Assembly (NCBI GenBank): GCA_965226805.1
Contig: CBDDDW010000028.1
Span: forward strand, 1 to 64,000
Direction: 5' to 3'
DNA from: CBDDDW01 sp965226805
GTDB lineage: Bacteria > Chloroflexota > Dehalococcoidia > Lucifugimonadales > JAGWBF01
Length of the DNA: 64,000 nt
The notes under the pieces were generated by a model that was not told the origin of the DNA, made no database searches, and was given only the letters and a program-made list of their open reading frames with translations. The position numbers and the translations under genes were made by a program. This document shows, piece after piece, positions 29,069 to 39,041 of this stretch (positions are counted from its first letter, which is position 1; each line of letters starts with the position of its first letter).

Positions 29069-30654
29069 AACCAACCAAGGGGAATAGGGCTTTCGGATAC
29101 ATTCGGGTCTCGAGCCGTGAGCAGATCCTAGGGCACTCGTTGGAAGCACAGGAAACTGGAATCCGCCGGTGGTGCGAGCAAAACGGATACGACTCCGTAA
29201 GAATCTTTGCCGAGGAGGGACGGTCGGCCCACGTAGATGAAATCCAAAAGCGTCCGGTATTCAAGTCCATGCTCGACGCTGCAGGTCAGAATGAGACGGA
29301 CATTGTCGTGGTTCATACCCTCGACCGATGGGCAAGAAAGCTCAGCGTCCAATCCGAAGCTTTCGGGGTTTTGGGCAAGGTAGGGGTTGGGTTCGCGAGC
29401 GTCATGGAAAATATCGACATGACAACACCATCTGGCCGGTTGATGTTAAACACCATGGGTAGCGTCAACGAGTTTTTCTCAGACCAGCTTGGTCTCCACG
29501 TGCGAAAGGCCTTGAGTGTTCGCGCCGAATCGGGATTCCAGATAGGTCCAGTACCTTTCGGATACCTGGCGCTAGAGCCGGGCGGGGTGGCCCAGGTCGT
29601 CGAATGTGAAGCGGAAGCGATCTTACAAGTTTACCAACGGAGGCAAGATGGAGAATCCACGGGATCGCTTGCTAACTGGCTAAACGACTTGGGATTCAAG
29701 ACTAGGAAAGGTGGGATCTTCACCAGCCATGCTGTGAAGGACATGCTTAATTGCCGGTTTTACGTGGGCAAAGTCTGCTACAACGGTGAGGAATACGCAG
29801 GCCAACACCAGCCGATCATCAACGAAGAACTCTACCATCAAGTTCAGGCGCGCCGGCAACGCCGCACAATAGTGCGAACCGTCCAGGGTCCGAAAGGGCT
29901 CCTCCAAGGGATTATATGTTGCGGCAACTGCGGCAAAGGAATCCAGTCCGACCGCCACCGATTCGGCGGGCCCATGTACCGGGAACGACACTCCCGTGAG
30001 TGTGACACCAACGGGCGTTCCATAATGGCAAAAACCGTGGACCAGCAGATCGAGGATATTCTGACAGCAATGGAATTGATGCCGGAATGGCGGAGCCGAA
30101 TGTCCCAACTTGCAGTCGAGGACTCTAAAGGGCCCGACCCGAGGGAGCTACAGGACAAAAGGCGCAGGCTTTCGGTGGCTTTTGCTAATGGAGGATTCAC
30201 CTACCCCCAATATTATGCGAGGCTGGCTGAGATTGATGCCAGTTTGAGATTGACCGAGAGTGTGGGTCTGCCTACACTGGAAGAAGCAGCACAATTGTTC
30301 GAGGATATACCAAAACTATGGAGGGAAGCGACGCCGGAAGAAAGAAGGAAGCTAATCAGCCCGCTCATCGAGCGAGTCTATGTGGACATGGATTGCAGTA
30401 TGATCGGGGCCATCGTGCCAGCGTCGGCTTTTCGCCGATTACTGGAGGGAGCGATGGCCAGGGCAGAAAGCCCCGCCGCAACGCTGCTCTCCGAGGATGA
30501 GTCGGAGAGGTTGAAAGTTTGGAGTTGGTGGAGACGGGGGAGGGTCGAGTGTTCACCATTTGCAACCAACGTTGCTTATCCGTTTACCGAGTGGGGGCTT
30601 AGCGACCTAGGTGGGATTCTTCACGTGGCTGATTGCCAGTTTGTTAGGGTCTAG
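29065..30654 (+). CDS. Large serine recombinase
   Basis: 529 residues. The N-terminal resolvase domain has the catalytic serine in AFGYIRVSSREQ (about residues 9-20) and conserved arginines in HTLDRWARK. A recombinase domain (PVPFGYLALEPGG, WLNDLGFKTRKGG), a zinc ribbon (CCGNCGKGI ... CDTNG) and a C-terminal coiled coil follow. The start ATG 29065 is behind GGAGGGGAG and four bases overlap the upstream small gene. It is full length, so probably able to integrate or excise its element. Attachment sites could not be identified by eye. Confidence 0.9.
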   Translation: MKPTKGNRAFGYIRVSSREQILGHSLEAQETGIRRWCEQNGYDSVRIFAEEGRSAHVDEIQKRPVFKSMLDAAGQNETDIVVVHTLDRWARKLSVQSEAFGVLGKVGVGFASVMENIDMTTPSGRLMLNTMGSVNEFFSDQLGLHVRKALSVRAESGFQIGPVPFGYLALEPGGVAQVVECEAEAILQVYQRRQDGESTGSLANWLNDLGFKTRKGGIFTSHAVKDMLNCRFYVGKVCYNGEEYAGQHQPIINEELYHQVQARRQRRTIVRTVQGPKGLLQGIICCGNCGKGIQSDRHRFGGPMYRERHSRECDTNGRSIMAKTVDQQIEDILTAMELMPEWRSRMSQLAVEDSKGPDPRELQDKRRRLSVAFANGGFTYPQYYARLAEIDASLRLTESVGLPTLEEAAQLFEDIPKLWREATPEERRKLISPLIERVYVDMDCSMIGAIVPASAFRRLLEGAMARAESPAATLLSEDESERLKVWSWWRRGRVECSPFATNVAYPFTEWGLSDLGGILHVADCQFVRV

Positions 30655-30808
30655 GGGTCAAAAACAGTTACCAATCCGCGATCCTTCAAGAGGATCGTGG
30701 GACCTACTCACCGTTTCCCTCGGAAGGCTTGGCCAATTCTCTACTGTCAGATACCCTGATTAACCTCTGGATTCGAAACTGAAGCCGAGGGACCTGAGGG
30801 ATAGCGTG

Positions 30809-33800
30809 TCACCTGCCATCATCCCGGCCAAAGTTCAGCGCTACGAGGACGATGTCACGGATGTCCACTCGCCTGTCTCCATTCATATCAGCCCAAGGAT
30901 CTGGTGCAACGGAGGTTCCAACAGCAGCGGCTACAATTCTGAGGTCGGCCCAGTTGACGATACCGTCTCCGTTGATGTCGGGGTCTCCCGCAGTGGCTGT
31001 GGTGCCGATCACCTCTGCAGAGGACAGCGCGTTGCCCGCCAGGTCCTTGATCGCGTCAGACGCCGGCGTTACTGTGACGATCTCGCCGTTGGTCAGGGAC
31101 GCCTCATCGGTGGCCTCGTCCAGTGTGATGGTCAATACGGTCCCGTCTGGTGAGAGGTAGAAGGTGGCGTTGGTCAGGGTCAGAGCCGTGCCGTTGGGGC
31201 TCTCGATCAACGTGAACTCGTCGGCAGAGAAGGTGCCGTCGGCGGCCTCTACCGCCTCGGAGAAGATCAGCACGATGGTGTCACCGTCGCCCCGTACCGT
31301 CGTCCCCACGATGTCACCCACCCCCAGAGTCGGCGCAGTAGCATCATACGTCACAGTGTTGTCGATACTCGTTGACGCCTCATTAATGTACCCTGCGTCA
31401 TCTCTGGCCACTCCCGCACTCAATGAAACGATCACCGTTCCATGATGGGTCATCCCGCTGACGGCGACGTTGTAACTGGCAGGTCCTCCTGATACGACGG
31501 CGGTGGCAGGGTTGGCGGTACCACCCAGGGTCACGTCACCACTGGTGAAGCCTGTCACGTCCTCGCTGAATGTCACAGTGAAGTTAATTGGCGATGCATT
31601 TGTCGGGTCTGCCTGACCGGAAGCCTGCTCCACCGTCACCATCGGCGGCGTAGTATCAGGGGTCACCTCGATGTTGATGGTGTGAGGCGTCGCGGTAAGG
31701 CCGGTGGTGTCCTGGGCGGTGAAGCTGACGGCATGGGACCCCACGTCCGCGTCGGCAGGGACCCAGGTGAAGGTGGCCGAGACTGGGTTGGCTGGGTCCT
31801 CCGACGCGAAGTCGGCGCCTGCGGGCAGGTCCGACACACCCAAGGTAACCACTTGGCGGGGGTCCACGATATCCACGTCCCCCGCCGAGGCCGGGGTCTC
31901 GTTGTCGCCGACATTATTGGTGTTGCCGTAGCCGAGCTGGCCCGATATGTTATTGCCCCAGCAGCGGACGGCGCCGGTGTCCAGCAGCGCGCAGGTGTGG
32001 AAGCCGCCGGCGGCGATCCGGGTTACCGTGCCGCCCACGTCCACGTCCCCTGCAGAGGCCGGGGTCTCGTTGTCGCCGATGTGGTTGATATTGCCGTAGC
32101 CGAGGCGGCCGTTGTGGCCAGTGCCCCAACAGCGGACGGCGCCGGTATCCAGCAGCGCGCAGGTGTGCTCGAAGCCGGCGGTGATCTGGGTCACCGTGCC
32201 GCCCACGTCCACGTCTCCCGCCGAGGCCGGGGTCTCGTCATCGCCGATGCTGGTGATGTTGCCGTAGCCTAGGCGACCTCGTTCGCCATCGCCCCAGCAT
32301 CGGACGGCGCCGCTGACCAACAGCGCGCAGGTGTGGGCGTAGCCGGCGGCAATCTGGGCCACCGGGCCGCCCACGTTCACGTTCCCCGCCGAGGCCGGAG
32401 TCTCATCGTCGCCAATGATACGGGTGTTGCCGTAGCCGAGCTGACCTACGCTGCCACCGCCCCAGCAGCGGACGGCGCCGATGTCCAGCAGCGCGCAGGT
32501 GTGGGAGCCACCGGCGTTGATCTGGGCCACCGTTCCACCCACGTCCACATCCCCCGCCGATGCCGGGGTCTCATCGTCACCGATGTTGTTGGTGTTGCCG
32601 TAGCCGAGCTGACCAGTGCCGCCAGTGCCCCAGCAGCGGACGGCGCCGCTGGTCAGCAGCGCGCAGGTGTGATAGACGCCGGCGGCGATCTGGGTCACCG
32701 TGCCGCCCACATCCAAGTCCCCCGCCGAGGCCGAGGTCTCGTTGTCGCCGATGGTGTCGGTGTTGCCGTAGCCGAGCTGACCTATGAAGTTATTGCCCCA
32801 ACAGCGGACGGCGCCGGTGGTCAGCATCCCGCAGGTGTGGGAGAAGCCAGCAGCGATCTGGGCCACCGCGCCGCCCACGTCCACGTCCCCCGCCGAGGCG
32901 GGGGTATCGTGGCGGCCGATGGTGTCGGTGTTGCCGTAGCCGAGCTGACCCTGGCGGCCATCACCCCAGCAGCGGACGGCGCCGTTGTCCAGTAGTGCGC
33001 AGGTGTGATCGGCGCCTGTTTGAGAGGTGCTCAGGGCGATCTGGGTGACTACAGCCTGGACGTCCGTGTCAGACGCCTGGACGGTGAACTCCAGGAGCTG
33101 CCCGGCTTCCACGGTGAGGGTGGAGTCGAGGGGGGGGGTCGGCGGCACGTCGAACGCCGGTGGGTCCGCGATGACGGCGGTGCCGATCACCTCCGCGGAG
33201 GACATCGCGTTGCGCGCCAGGTCCCTGATGGCGTCGGACGCCGGTGTTATCGCTATGATGCCGTCGCTTGTGAGGGAGGCCCCGTCGGTGTCCTCGTCCA
33301 GGGTGATGGTCAGCACAGTGCCGTCGGGCGAGAGGCTGAAGGTGGCGTTGGTCAGGGTCAGAGCCGTGTCGTTCGGGCTCTCGATCGACGTGAACTCATT
33401 AAGGGAGAAGACGCCGTCGGTGGCCTGCACCGCCTCGGAGAAGGTCAGGTCGATGGTGTCCTCGCCGCCCTGCACTGCCGTTCCCACGATGTCCCTGGCG
33501 GCCAGTCTCGGAGTCGTAGTATCATACGTCACGTTGTTATCTATGCTGGTGGAGGCTTCGTTAACGTTGCCCGCGGCATCGCTTGCCGCGCCCGCGCTCA
33601 ACGAAATGATCACCGTCCCATCGCCGGCCATCCCGCTGACGGCTACGTTGTAGCTCGCGGGGCCTCCTGACACGAAGCCGGTACCGGCATTGGCGGTGCC
33701 CCCCAGTGTCACGTCGGCATTGGTGAAGCCGACCACATCCTCGCTGAAGGTCACGGTGAAGTTGATGGGCAAGGCATTTGTCGGGTCGGCCTGGCCCGAT

Positions 33801-35407
33801 GCCTGCTCCACTGTCACGTTCGGCGCTACAGTTTCATAGGTGACAGTGTTATCGGTACTCGTGGACGCGTCGCTCGTATTGCCCACGCCATCGCTGGCCA
33901 CCCCAGCGCTCAAAGAAACCGTCACCGTACCATCAACGGCCATCCCGCTGACGGCTACGTTGTAGACGGCGGGGCCGCCCGACACGACGGCGGTGGTGGC
34001 GTTGGCGGTACCTCCCAGGGTCACGTCGCCGTCGGTGAAGCCGGTGACATCCTCGTTGAACGTGACGGTGAAGTTGACGGGCGATGCGTTTGTCGGGTCG
34101 CCCTGTCCGGACGCTTGCTCCACTGTCACCGCCGGCGCCGTAATATCAGGCGTCACCTCGATGTTGATGGCGTGAGGCGTCGCGGAAAGGCCGGTGTTGT
34201 CCTGAGCGGTGAAGCTGACGGCATGGGACCCCACGTCCGCGTCGGCTGGGAGCCAGGTGAAGGTGGCCGAGACCGGATTGGCGGGGTCTCCTAGCGGGAA
34301 GGCGGCCCCGGCGGGCAGGTCCACCACGCCCAGGGTCACCGCTTGGCCCGGGTCGGCGATATCGATGTCCCCCGCCGAAGCTGGGGTCTCGTTGTCACCG
34401 ATGGTGTTGCCGTTGCCGTAGCCAAGTTTGCCATCGCTGCCGCTGCCCCAGCAGCGGGCGGTCCCGGTGTCTAGCAGCCCGCAGGTGTGGCTGGAGCCGG
34501 CGGTGATCTGAGTCACCGCGCCGCCAACGTCCACGTCCCCCGCCGAGGCCGGGGTCTCGTTGTCGCCGATGTTGGTCGTGTTGCCGTAGCCGAGGCGACC
34601 GGCCGAGCCAGCACCCCAGCAGCGAACGGCGCCGGTGTCCAGAACCGCGCAGGTGTGCTCGCGGCCAGCGGCGGTCCGGGTCACCGTTCCTCCAACGTCC
34701 ACGTCCCCAGCCGAGGCCGGAGTCTCGTCGTCTCCGATGTTGGTGGTGTTGCCATAGCCGAGGCTACCATTGGCACCAGAGCCCCAGCAGCGAACGACGC
34801 CGGTGTCCAGCAGCGCGCAGGTGTAGCGGAAGCCGGCGGCGATCTGTGTGACCGTGCCGCCGACATCCACGTCCCCCGCCGTGGCCGGGGTCTCGTTGTC
34901 GCCTATGCTGGTGGTGTTGCCGTAACCGAGGCGGCCCCACGAGCCATCGCCCCAGCAACGGACGGCGCCGGTGTCCAGCAGCGCGCAGGTGTGAGAGCCA
35001 CCGGCGGCGATCTGGGTCACCCTGCCGCCCACGTCCACGTCCCCCGCCGGGGCGCCGGTATAGTCGGTGTTGCCGTAGCCGAGTTGACCGTAGCGGGCGT
35101 AGCCCCAGCAGCGGACGGCGCCCGTGTCCAGCAGCGCGCAGGTGTGGGAGCTGCCCGCGGCGATCTGGGTGACTTCAGCCGGGACGTCTGGGTCCGAGGC
35201 CTGTACGGAGAACTCCAGAAGCTGCCCGGCTTCCAGGGTGAAGGTCGTGTTGAAGGCGGGCGTCGGCGGCACGTCGAAGACCGGCGGCCCCGCTCCGAAG
35301 ATGACATCGGGAACGGTTAGCAAGACTAGAGCGATAATCGCCAGGAGCAGACCCGTGGTTTTTTTGGTCCGTCCCAAGGTACGTTTAAGAGTCAACGTCG
35401 TGCTCAT
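30809..35407 (-). CDS. Giant secreted RCC1 / Ig-like / dockerin protein
   Basis: 1532 residues. A twin-basic signal peptide (LKRTLGRTKKTTGLLLAIIALVLL) leads into a cadherin-like stretch. It is followed by a block of about five RCC1 beta-propeller blades (unit HTCALLDTGAVRCWG), Ig-like modules (VTVEQASGQGDPTNASPVNF), a SwmB-like segment, a second block of about seven RCC1 blades and another Ig set. A C-terminal dockerin type I (DINGDGIVNWADLR and DMNGDRRVDIRDIVLVALNF) ends it. The domains suggest an extracellular adhesin or a component attached through cohesin. No catalytic domain is visible. The RCC1 units are nearly identical at DNA level and prone to recombination. No obvious Shine-Dalgarno precedes ATG 35407. 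Confidence 0.85.
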   Translation of the reverse strand: MSTTLTLKRTLGRTKKTTGLLLAIIALVLLTVPDVIFGAGPPVFDVPPTPAFNTTFTLEAGQLLEFSVQASDPDVPAEVTQIAAGSSHTCALLDTGAVRCWGYARYGQLGYGNTDYTGAPAGDVDVGGRVTQIAAGGSHTCALLDTGAVRCWGDGSWGRLGYGNTTSIGDNETPATAGDVDVGGTVTQIAAGFRYTCALLDTGVVRCWGSGANGSLGYGNTTNIGDDETPASAGDVDVGGTVTRTAAGREHTCAVLDTGAVRCWGAGSAGRLGYGNTTNIGDNETPASAGDVDVGGAVTQITAGSSHTCGLLDTGTARCWGSGSDGKLGYGNGNTIGDNETPASAGDIDIADPGQAVTLGVVDLPAGAAFPLGDPANPVSATFTWLPADADVGSHAVSFTAQDNTGLSATPHAINIEVTPDITAPAVTVEQASGQGDPTNASPVNFTVTFNEDVTGFTDGDVTLGGTANATTAVVSGGPAVYNVAVSGMAVDGTVTVSLSAGVASDGVGNTSDASTSTDNTVTYETVAPNVTVEQASGQADPTNALPINFTVTFSEDVVGFTNADVTLGGTANAGTGFVSGGPASYNVAVSGMAGDGTVIISLSAGAASDAAGNVNEASTSIDNNVTYDTTTPRLAARDIVGTAVQGGEDTIDLTFSEAVQATDGVFSLNEFTSIESPNDTALTLTNATFSLSPDGTVLTITLDEDTDGASLTSDGIIAITPASDAIRDLARNAMSSAEVIGTAVIADPPAFDVPPTPPLDSTLTVEAGQLLEFTVQASDTDVQAVVTQIALSTSQTGADHTCALLDNGAVRCWGDGRQGQLGYGNTDTIGRHDTPASAGDVDVGGAVAQIAAGFSHTCGMLTTGAVRCWGNNFIGQLGYGNTDTIGDNETSASAGDLDVGGTVTQIAAGVYHTCALLTSGAVRCWGTGGTGQLGYGNTNNIGDDETPASAGDVDVGGTVAQINAGGSHTCALLDIGAVRCWGGGSVGQLGYGNTRIIGDDETPASAGNVNVGGPVAQIAAGYAHTCALLVSGAVRCWGDGERGRLGYGNITSIGDDETPASAGDVDVGGTVTQITAGFEHTCALLDTGAVRCWGTGHNGRLGYGNINHIGDNETPASAGDVDVGGTVTRIAAGGFHTCALLDTGAVRCWGNNISGQLGYGNTNNVGDNETPASAGDVDIVDPRQVVTLGVSDLPAGADFASEDPANPVSATFTWVPADADVGSHAVSFTAQDTTGLTATPHTINIEVTPDTTPPMVTVEQASGQADPTNASPINFTVTFSEDVTGFTSGDVTLGGTANPATAVVSGGPASYNVAVSGMTHHGTVIVSLSAGVARDDAGYINEASTSIDNTVTYDATAPTLGVGDIVGTTVRGDGDTIVLIFSEAVEAADGTFSADEFTLIESPNGTALTLTNATFYLSPDGTVLTITLDEATDEASLTNGEIVTVTPASDAIKDLAGNALSSAEVIGTTATAGDPDINGDGIVNWADLRIVAAAVGTSVAPDPWADMNGDRRVDIRDIVLVALNFGRDDGR

Positions 35408-35516
35408 GATAAGTTTTCGAAAGGCCCTGCAGCAAGTGCAGGGCCCAACATGAAGAGGCAGCGCTCAGAGCCAGCTGCCTCCGATAGAAGCGGAGCTGCA
35501 TTCCGGTCGTTGAGGT

Positions 35517-35545
35517 ATTATAGGCATAATTGCGGTATTAGTCAA
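35517..35545 (-). promoter_or_regulatory. Promoter of the RCC1/dockerin gene
   Basis: Minus strand: -35 TTGACT (35545-35540), 17-bp spacer, perfect -10 TATAAT (35522-35517). The start would be near 35510, giving a 5' leader of about 100 nt. The rest of 35408-36031 is AT-rich, with no gene that I can support. Confidence 0.75.
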
Positions 35546-35554
35546 CCCGCAATT
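35528..35554. promoter_or_regulatory. Palindrome across the -35 box (putative operator)
   Basis: AATTGCGG (35528-35535) and CCGCAATT (35547-35554) form an exact 8-bp inverted repeat, with 11 bp between, that straddles the -35 element. This is the geometry of a repressor operator. The regulator is not known. Confidence 0.5.
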
Positions 35555-36031
35555 TACGTATAATCTACGATTTCGAGATATATACGTAGCCTATGGTACT
35601 CGTTATACGTATCATGTGGTATAGCGCACAACTATATCAGAGTATCGTCTAAAAGTAGCCAAGGCCAGGGAGGAAGTAACCGGGTGAGCAGCACGACCCA
35701 GAGTTCTGATTTGCCGAGCCACAGTGGCAGTGGTCCCACAACAGCGCGACTATCGAATCCTTCTCTGATCAGGGTGTTAAACAGCGGCTTGAGGCCTCGT
35801 GGTATAGGGTGGACGGCCATTACTGGAGAATAAGATGCTACTAACGATAGGTATGTCTGTTACACATATTTGCAAGGCGCTCCGCAAGGGGACGCTGGTG
35901 ACGGGTAGCCGGGCCCATGGTAAAATCGGGAGCACCGAAAGGACTTGGTTTTGGGGGCATTAATTTCGGCCATGTAATCATCGAACGTATTCTGAACGGA
36001 CCCAGGACTCAATGTGTTCCAGGAGGACTAG

Positions 36032-36919
36032 TTGTCTTTACACACTGGAGCATCCGTTGTAGTCAACGGCATACTCCTCCGATACTGGATGTGGGAAGGC
36101 GCAGGACAGCCTTTGGTGCTGCTGCACGGACTGGCGTCCACCCACCGGATCTGGGATTTAGTAGCACCACTGCTGGCACAGGACTTTTGGGTGGTTGCGG
36201 TGGACCAGCGGGGTCACGGTGAAAGTGCCAAGCCCGTTAGCGGCTATGACTTTGGTACGGTGGCCGCCGACCTGGACGGCCTGCTCGGAGAGCTCAAGAT
36301 AGAGTCCCCCATCCTAGTGGGGCATTCTTGGGGAGGAAACGTAGCCCTTGAGTACGCGGCGATTCATCAGGCGGCCCTCAGCGGCCTCTGTCTTATAGAT
36401 GGGGGCACGATAGAGATATCAGACGCCTTTCCGAATTTGGAGGTAGCTAAAACAAAGATGGCCCCCCCAGACTTTAGTGGGATGACCCTTGACTCCATTC
36501 GAGCCTGGGCCCGAGATATGGACTTAGGGTTCGAGATGACTCCTCAGATTCAACAGGCCCTTGAGGATAACTTCGAAGAGCTGGCTGACGGTACGATCAG
36601 GGCTAGATTGAGCAGAAGGAACCACATGGCCGTGATCGAGGCATTCTGGAACCAGAAGCCATCTGAAATCTACCACCGTGTTATGTGCCCGGTCCTGCTC
36701 ATGCCGGCCCGGGGTCGCGGCTTTCGCCCGAAGGAGTGGAGCGAACGAGCTGAAGAGTCCATAGCTGCTGCTGGGGACAAGTTGCCCGTGAGCAAAACTT
36801 TCTGGCTCGAAGACAGTGTCCACGACGTGCCACTACAGCGCCCTGACCTAGTTGCGGAGGTGATCAAGCAGCACTACAGCAACGGCTTCTTCGGCTCCTC
36901 CGGCTACACCACATCATAA
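36032..36919 (+). CDS. Alpha/beta hydrolase
   Basis: 295 residues with the oxyanion-hole motif LLHGLAST, the DQRGHGES segment, the nucleophile elbow GHSWGG (about residue 106) and a catalytic-His candidate near VHDVPLQRPD. It starts at TTG 36032 behind GGAGGA. The substrate is unknown; the fold family includes esterases, C-C bond hydrolases and haloperoxidase-like enzymes. No operon partner. Confidence 0.8.
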   Translation: MSLHTGASVVVNGILLRYWMWEGAGQPLVLLHGLASTHRIWDLVAPLLAQDFWVVAVDQRGHGESAKPVSGYDFGTVAADLDGLLGELKIESPILVGHSWGGNVALEYAAIHQAALSGLCLIDGGTIEISDAFPNLEVAKTKMAPPDFSGMTLDSIRAWARDMDLGFEMTPQIQQALEDNFEELADGTIRARLSRRNHMAVIEAFWNQKPSEIYHRVMCPVLLMPARGRGFRPKEWSERAEESIAAAGDKLPVSKTFWLEDSVHDVPLQRPDLVAEVIKQHYSNGFFGSSGYTTS

Positions 36920-37127
36920 GGAAGGCGAGGCGCGCCTTGAACGAGATGTCCGAGTCTATAGGCTACGCTGGGACAGACTGGTGTCCGCGCGGCTCTATAC
37001 GCTGGGTATACGGCAGCCTCCAAGTCCTCCTAGGTAGCTACCACCGAAGATAGCAGCCGCGTGGTGCTACTCCCGAAAAGCACTGCCTCCGGATGCTCAA
37101 AGACCGGAGGCCGCCACAAGTCCATGT

Positions 37128-37172
37128 TTCTGGTGGAGACGGAGGAGGGTCGAGTGGTCGCAATTTGTATAA
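37128..37172 (+). pseudogene. Relic of a serine-recombinase 3' end
   Basis: The stretch reads FWWRRRRVEWSQFV then stop and closely resembles, at DNA level, the segment near 30528-30560 of the intact serine recombinase (SWWRRGRVECSPF). It is the only recognisable part of an otherwise empty region (36920-37302) and marks a decayed earlier insertion. Confidence 0.4.
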
Positions 37173-37302
37173 GTGTTTAACGACAATAATCCCGATATGA
37201 GCTGCTGTAAAGGGACAGGGGTTTGACCCATCTAACCTGGATTTCCCAGATAGACCCAAGTGGTGATTGGCGTTCCTGTGATTACTATGAATATTCTGAT
37301 TA

Positions 37303-38822
37303 CTAAACGGATATAATGGGAGTCTATACATTATAATACACCCATGAATATAGGTTCTGGCTTCTGATTACGTAATCGTGTTGGAGGCACCTTATGGGTG
37401 ACGACGAAAAGACCCCTCTCAAGCTCGACTTTGACTCCAAAGTTCGCGTGGAGTTTCGCGGTGCTACCATCACCTCAGACGCAGGACTGCTGGCGTGCAG
37501 AGAGCTTGATGACGCCCTAAGCCTGACCGACTCTGCCGACGAATTCCTCAAAGAGAGTCGAACGGGCAAAAACATCCTGCATCAGCTAATCCCACTGCTG
37601 AGACAGTCAGTCTACAGCCGCCTCGCTGGATACGACGACACCAATGATGCCGACCGCCTTTCCCAAGACCCAGCCCTGAGAGTAGTGGTAGGCTGGAAAG
37701 GCCCTGACAGGAACGCGGCCAGCACCAGCGAGATGGGTAGGTTCGAGACGGAGTTGCTGACACAAAAGGAAAACCTCAAGGGCATTGAGCGGCTGAATGT
37801 CGAATGGATAAAACGTGCATTAGCCAAGACCGTACACAGGCGTATCATCCTGGACATCGACAGTTCGGAGAGTCCGGTGCATGGCGAGCAGGAGGAAGCA
37901 GCCTACAACGGCCACTTTGGATGCATGTGCTATCACCCCTTGTTCTGCTTCAACCAGTTTGGAGATTGCGAAGGGGCGGTTCTCAGACCAGGCAACGTCC
38001 ACAGCGCCGATGGCTGGAAGGAGTTCATCAATCCCATCGTCGAGCGCTACCTGAAGCTGGCGGTGAGGCTGCTGTTTCGAGCAGACGCTGCTTTTGCCAA
38101 GCCTGAGATTTACGAGTACCTGGAGACAAGGCATATCGGCTACGCCATAAGGCTTCCGGCGAACGAAGTGCTTCAGAAGGAAATAGCTCACCTGTTGGTA
38201 CGGCCTACCGAGTGGCCCTCTCAAAAGCCCATCGTCTCGTATCACGACTTCGTTTATCAGGCCCAGAGTTGGAATGTTCCTCGAAGAGTAGTGGCCAAGG
38301 TGGAGTGGCATCAGGGAGAACTGTTCCCAAGAGTAGGCTTCATCGTAACCAACCTGAGCTATCCAACGAAGGGACTAGTCAGCTTCTACAATGGCAGAGG
38401 CACAGCAGAGCAGTGGATTAAAGAGGGGAAATACGCCCTCAATTGGACTCGGCTCTCGTGCCATAAGTTCGTGGCTAATCAGGTGAGGCTGTGGCTATTC
38501 ATCCTGGCATACAATCTGGGCAACTTCTTCAGAAGGCTGGCTCTGCCAGAAGCGATAAAGAGCTGGTCCCTGACAAGTATTCAGACGAGACTCATCAAGA
38601 TAGGCGGGCGACTGGTGCGTCATGCGAGGAGGCTTGTGTTCCAGCTTGCCGAGGTGATGGTGACCAGGGAGATGTTCGATGAAATGCTGGAGCGGATAGG
38701 GAGACTTCGTTTCAATCCTGGATAGGAGCATGTGTCTGTTAGGGAATCGTGATCATATCGAGGCTGCCCTGAGCAAGGTGCGCGACTTGCAGCGTGAGGT
38801 TCGGTCTGAATAATCCGTTTAG
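37303..38822 (+). mobile_element. IS1380-type element C (approximate ends)
   Basis: A transposase gene is flanked by CTAAACGGAT (37303-37312) and ATCCGTTTAG (38813-38822), a 10-bp exact inverted repeat that may mark the element ends. No target duplication was confirmed. The element is different from copies A and B. The segment 38823-39041 beyond it shows no convincing gene. Confidence 0.45.
37394..38725 (+). CDS. IS1380-family transposase (element C)
   Basis: 443 residues. Family features are the RGATITSDAGLLACRELDDAL opening, IILDIDSSESPVHGEQEEAAYNGHF (first Asp), YHPLFCFNQFGDCEGAVLRPGN, LFRADAAFAKPEIYEYLE (second Asp) and GTAEQWIKEGKYALNWTRLSCHKF (Glu region). It is full length with GGAGG upstream and potentially active. 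It is only distantly related to copies A and B in this window. Confidence 0.9.
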   Translation: MGDDEKTPLKLDFDSKVRVEFRGATITSDAGLLACRELDDALSLTDSADEFLKESRTGKNILHQLIPLLRQSVYSRLAGYDDTNDADRLSQDPALRVVVGWKGPDRNAASTSEMGRFETELLTQKENLKGIERLNVEWIKRALAKTVHRRIILDIDSSESPVHGEQEEAAYNGHFGCMCYHPLFCFNQFGDCEGAVLRPGNVHSADGWKEFINPIVERYLKLAVRLLFRADAAFAKPEIYEYLETRHIGYAIRLPANEVLQKEIAHLLVRPTEWPSQKPIVSYHDFVYQAQSWNVPRRVVAKVEWHQGELFPRVGFIVTNLSYPTKGLVSFYNGRGTAEQWIKEGKYALNWTRLSCHKFVANQVRLWLFILAYNLGNFFRRLALPEAIKSWSLTSIQTRLIKIGGRLVRHARRLVFQLAEVMVTREMFDEMLERIGRLRFNPG

Positions 38823-39041
38823 AGCCTTTCCCAGTGGTTTGGAGACCCTGTTTCTCTAGATGAAGTGATATTAGCGCGGTTGGTGGCAGTTGACAACTTC
38901 AGCAGGCGATCTTATAGTCTGGACTGTCTCAGGATGGTGTGTTTATGAAAGCACTGGATTCCATCTGGGAAATATCGGTTAAGACGGTCTCGGAAGAAAA
39001 ATGGGCTGGCCGCCGGCGAATCTATACCCTGGGGTAAAGCA

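Noticed and set aside
35632..35820. 62-codon open frame on the minus strand upstream of the hydrolase
   Set aside because: No Shine-Dalgarno, Leu/Trp/Pro-rich composition and no family; probably chance.
38945..39037. 30-codon frame before the CoA-binding gene
   Set aside because: Too short, no recognisable features and no good start signal.
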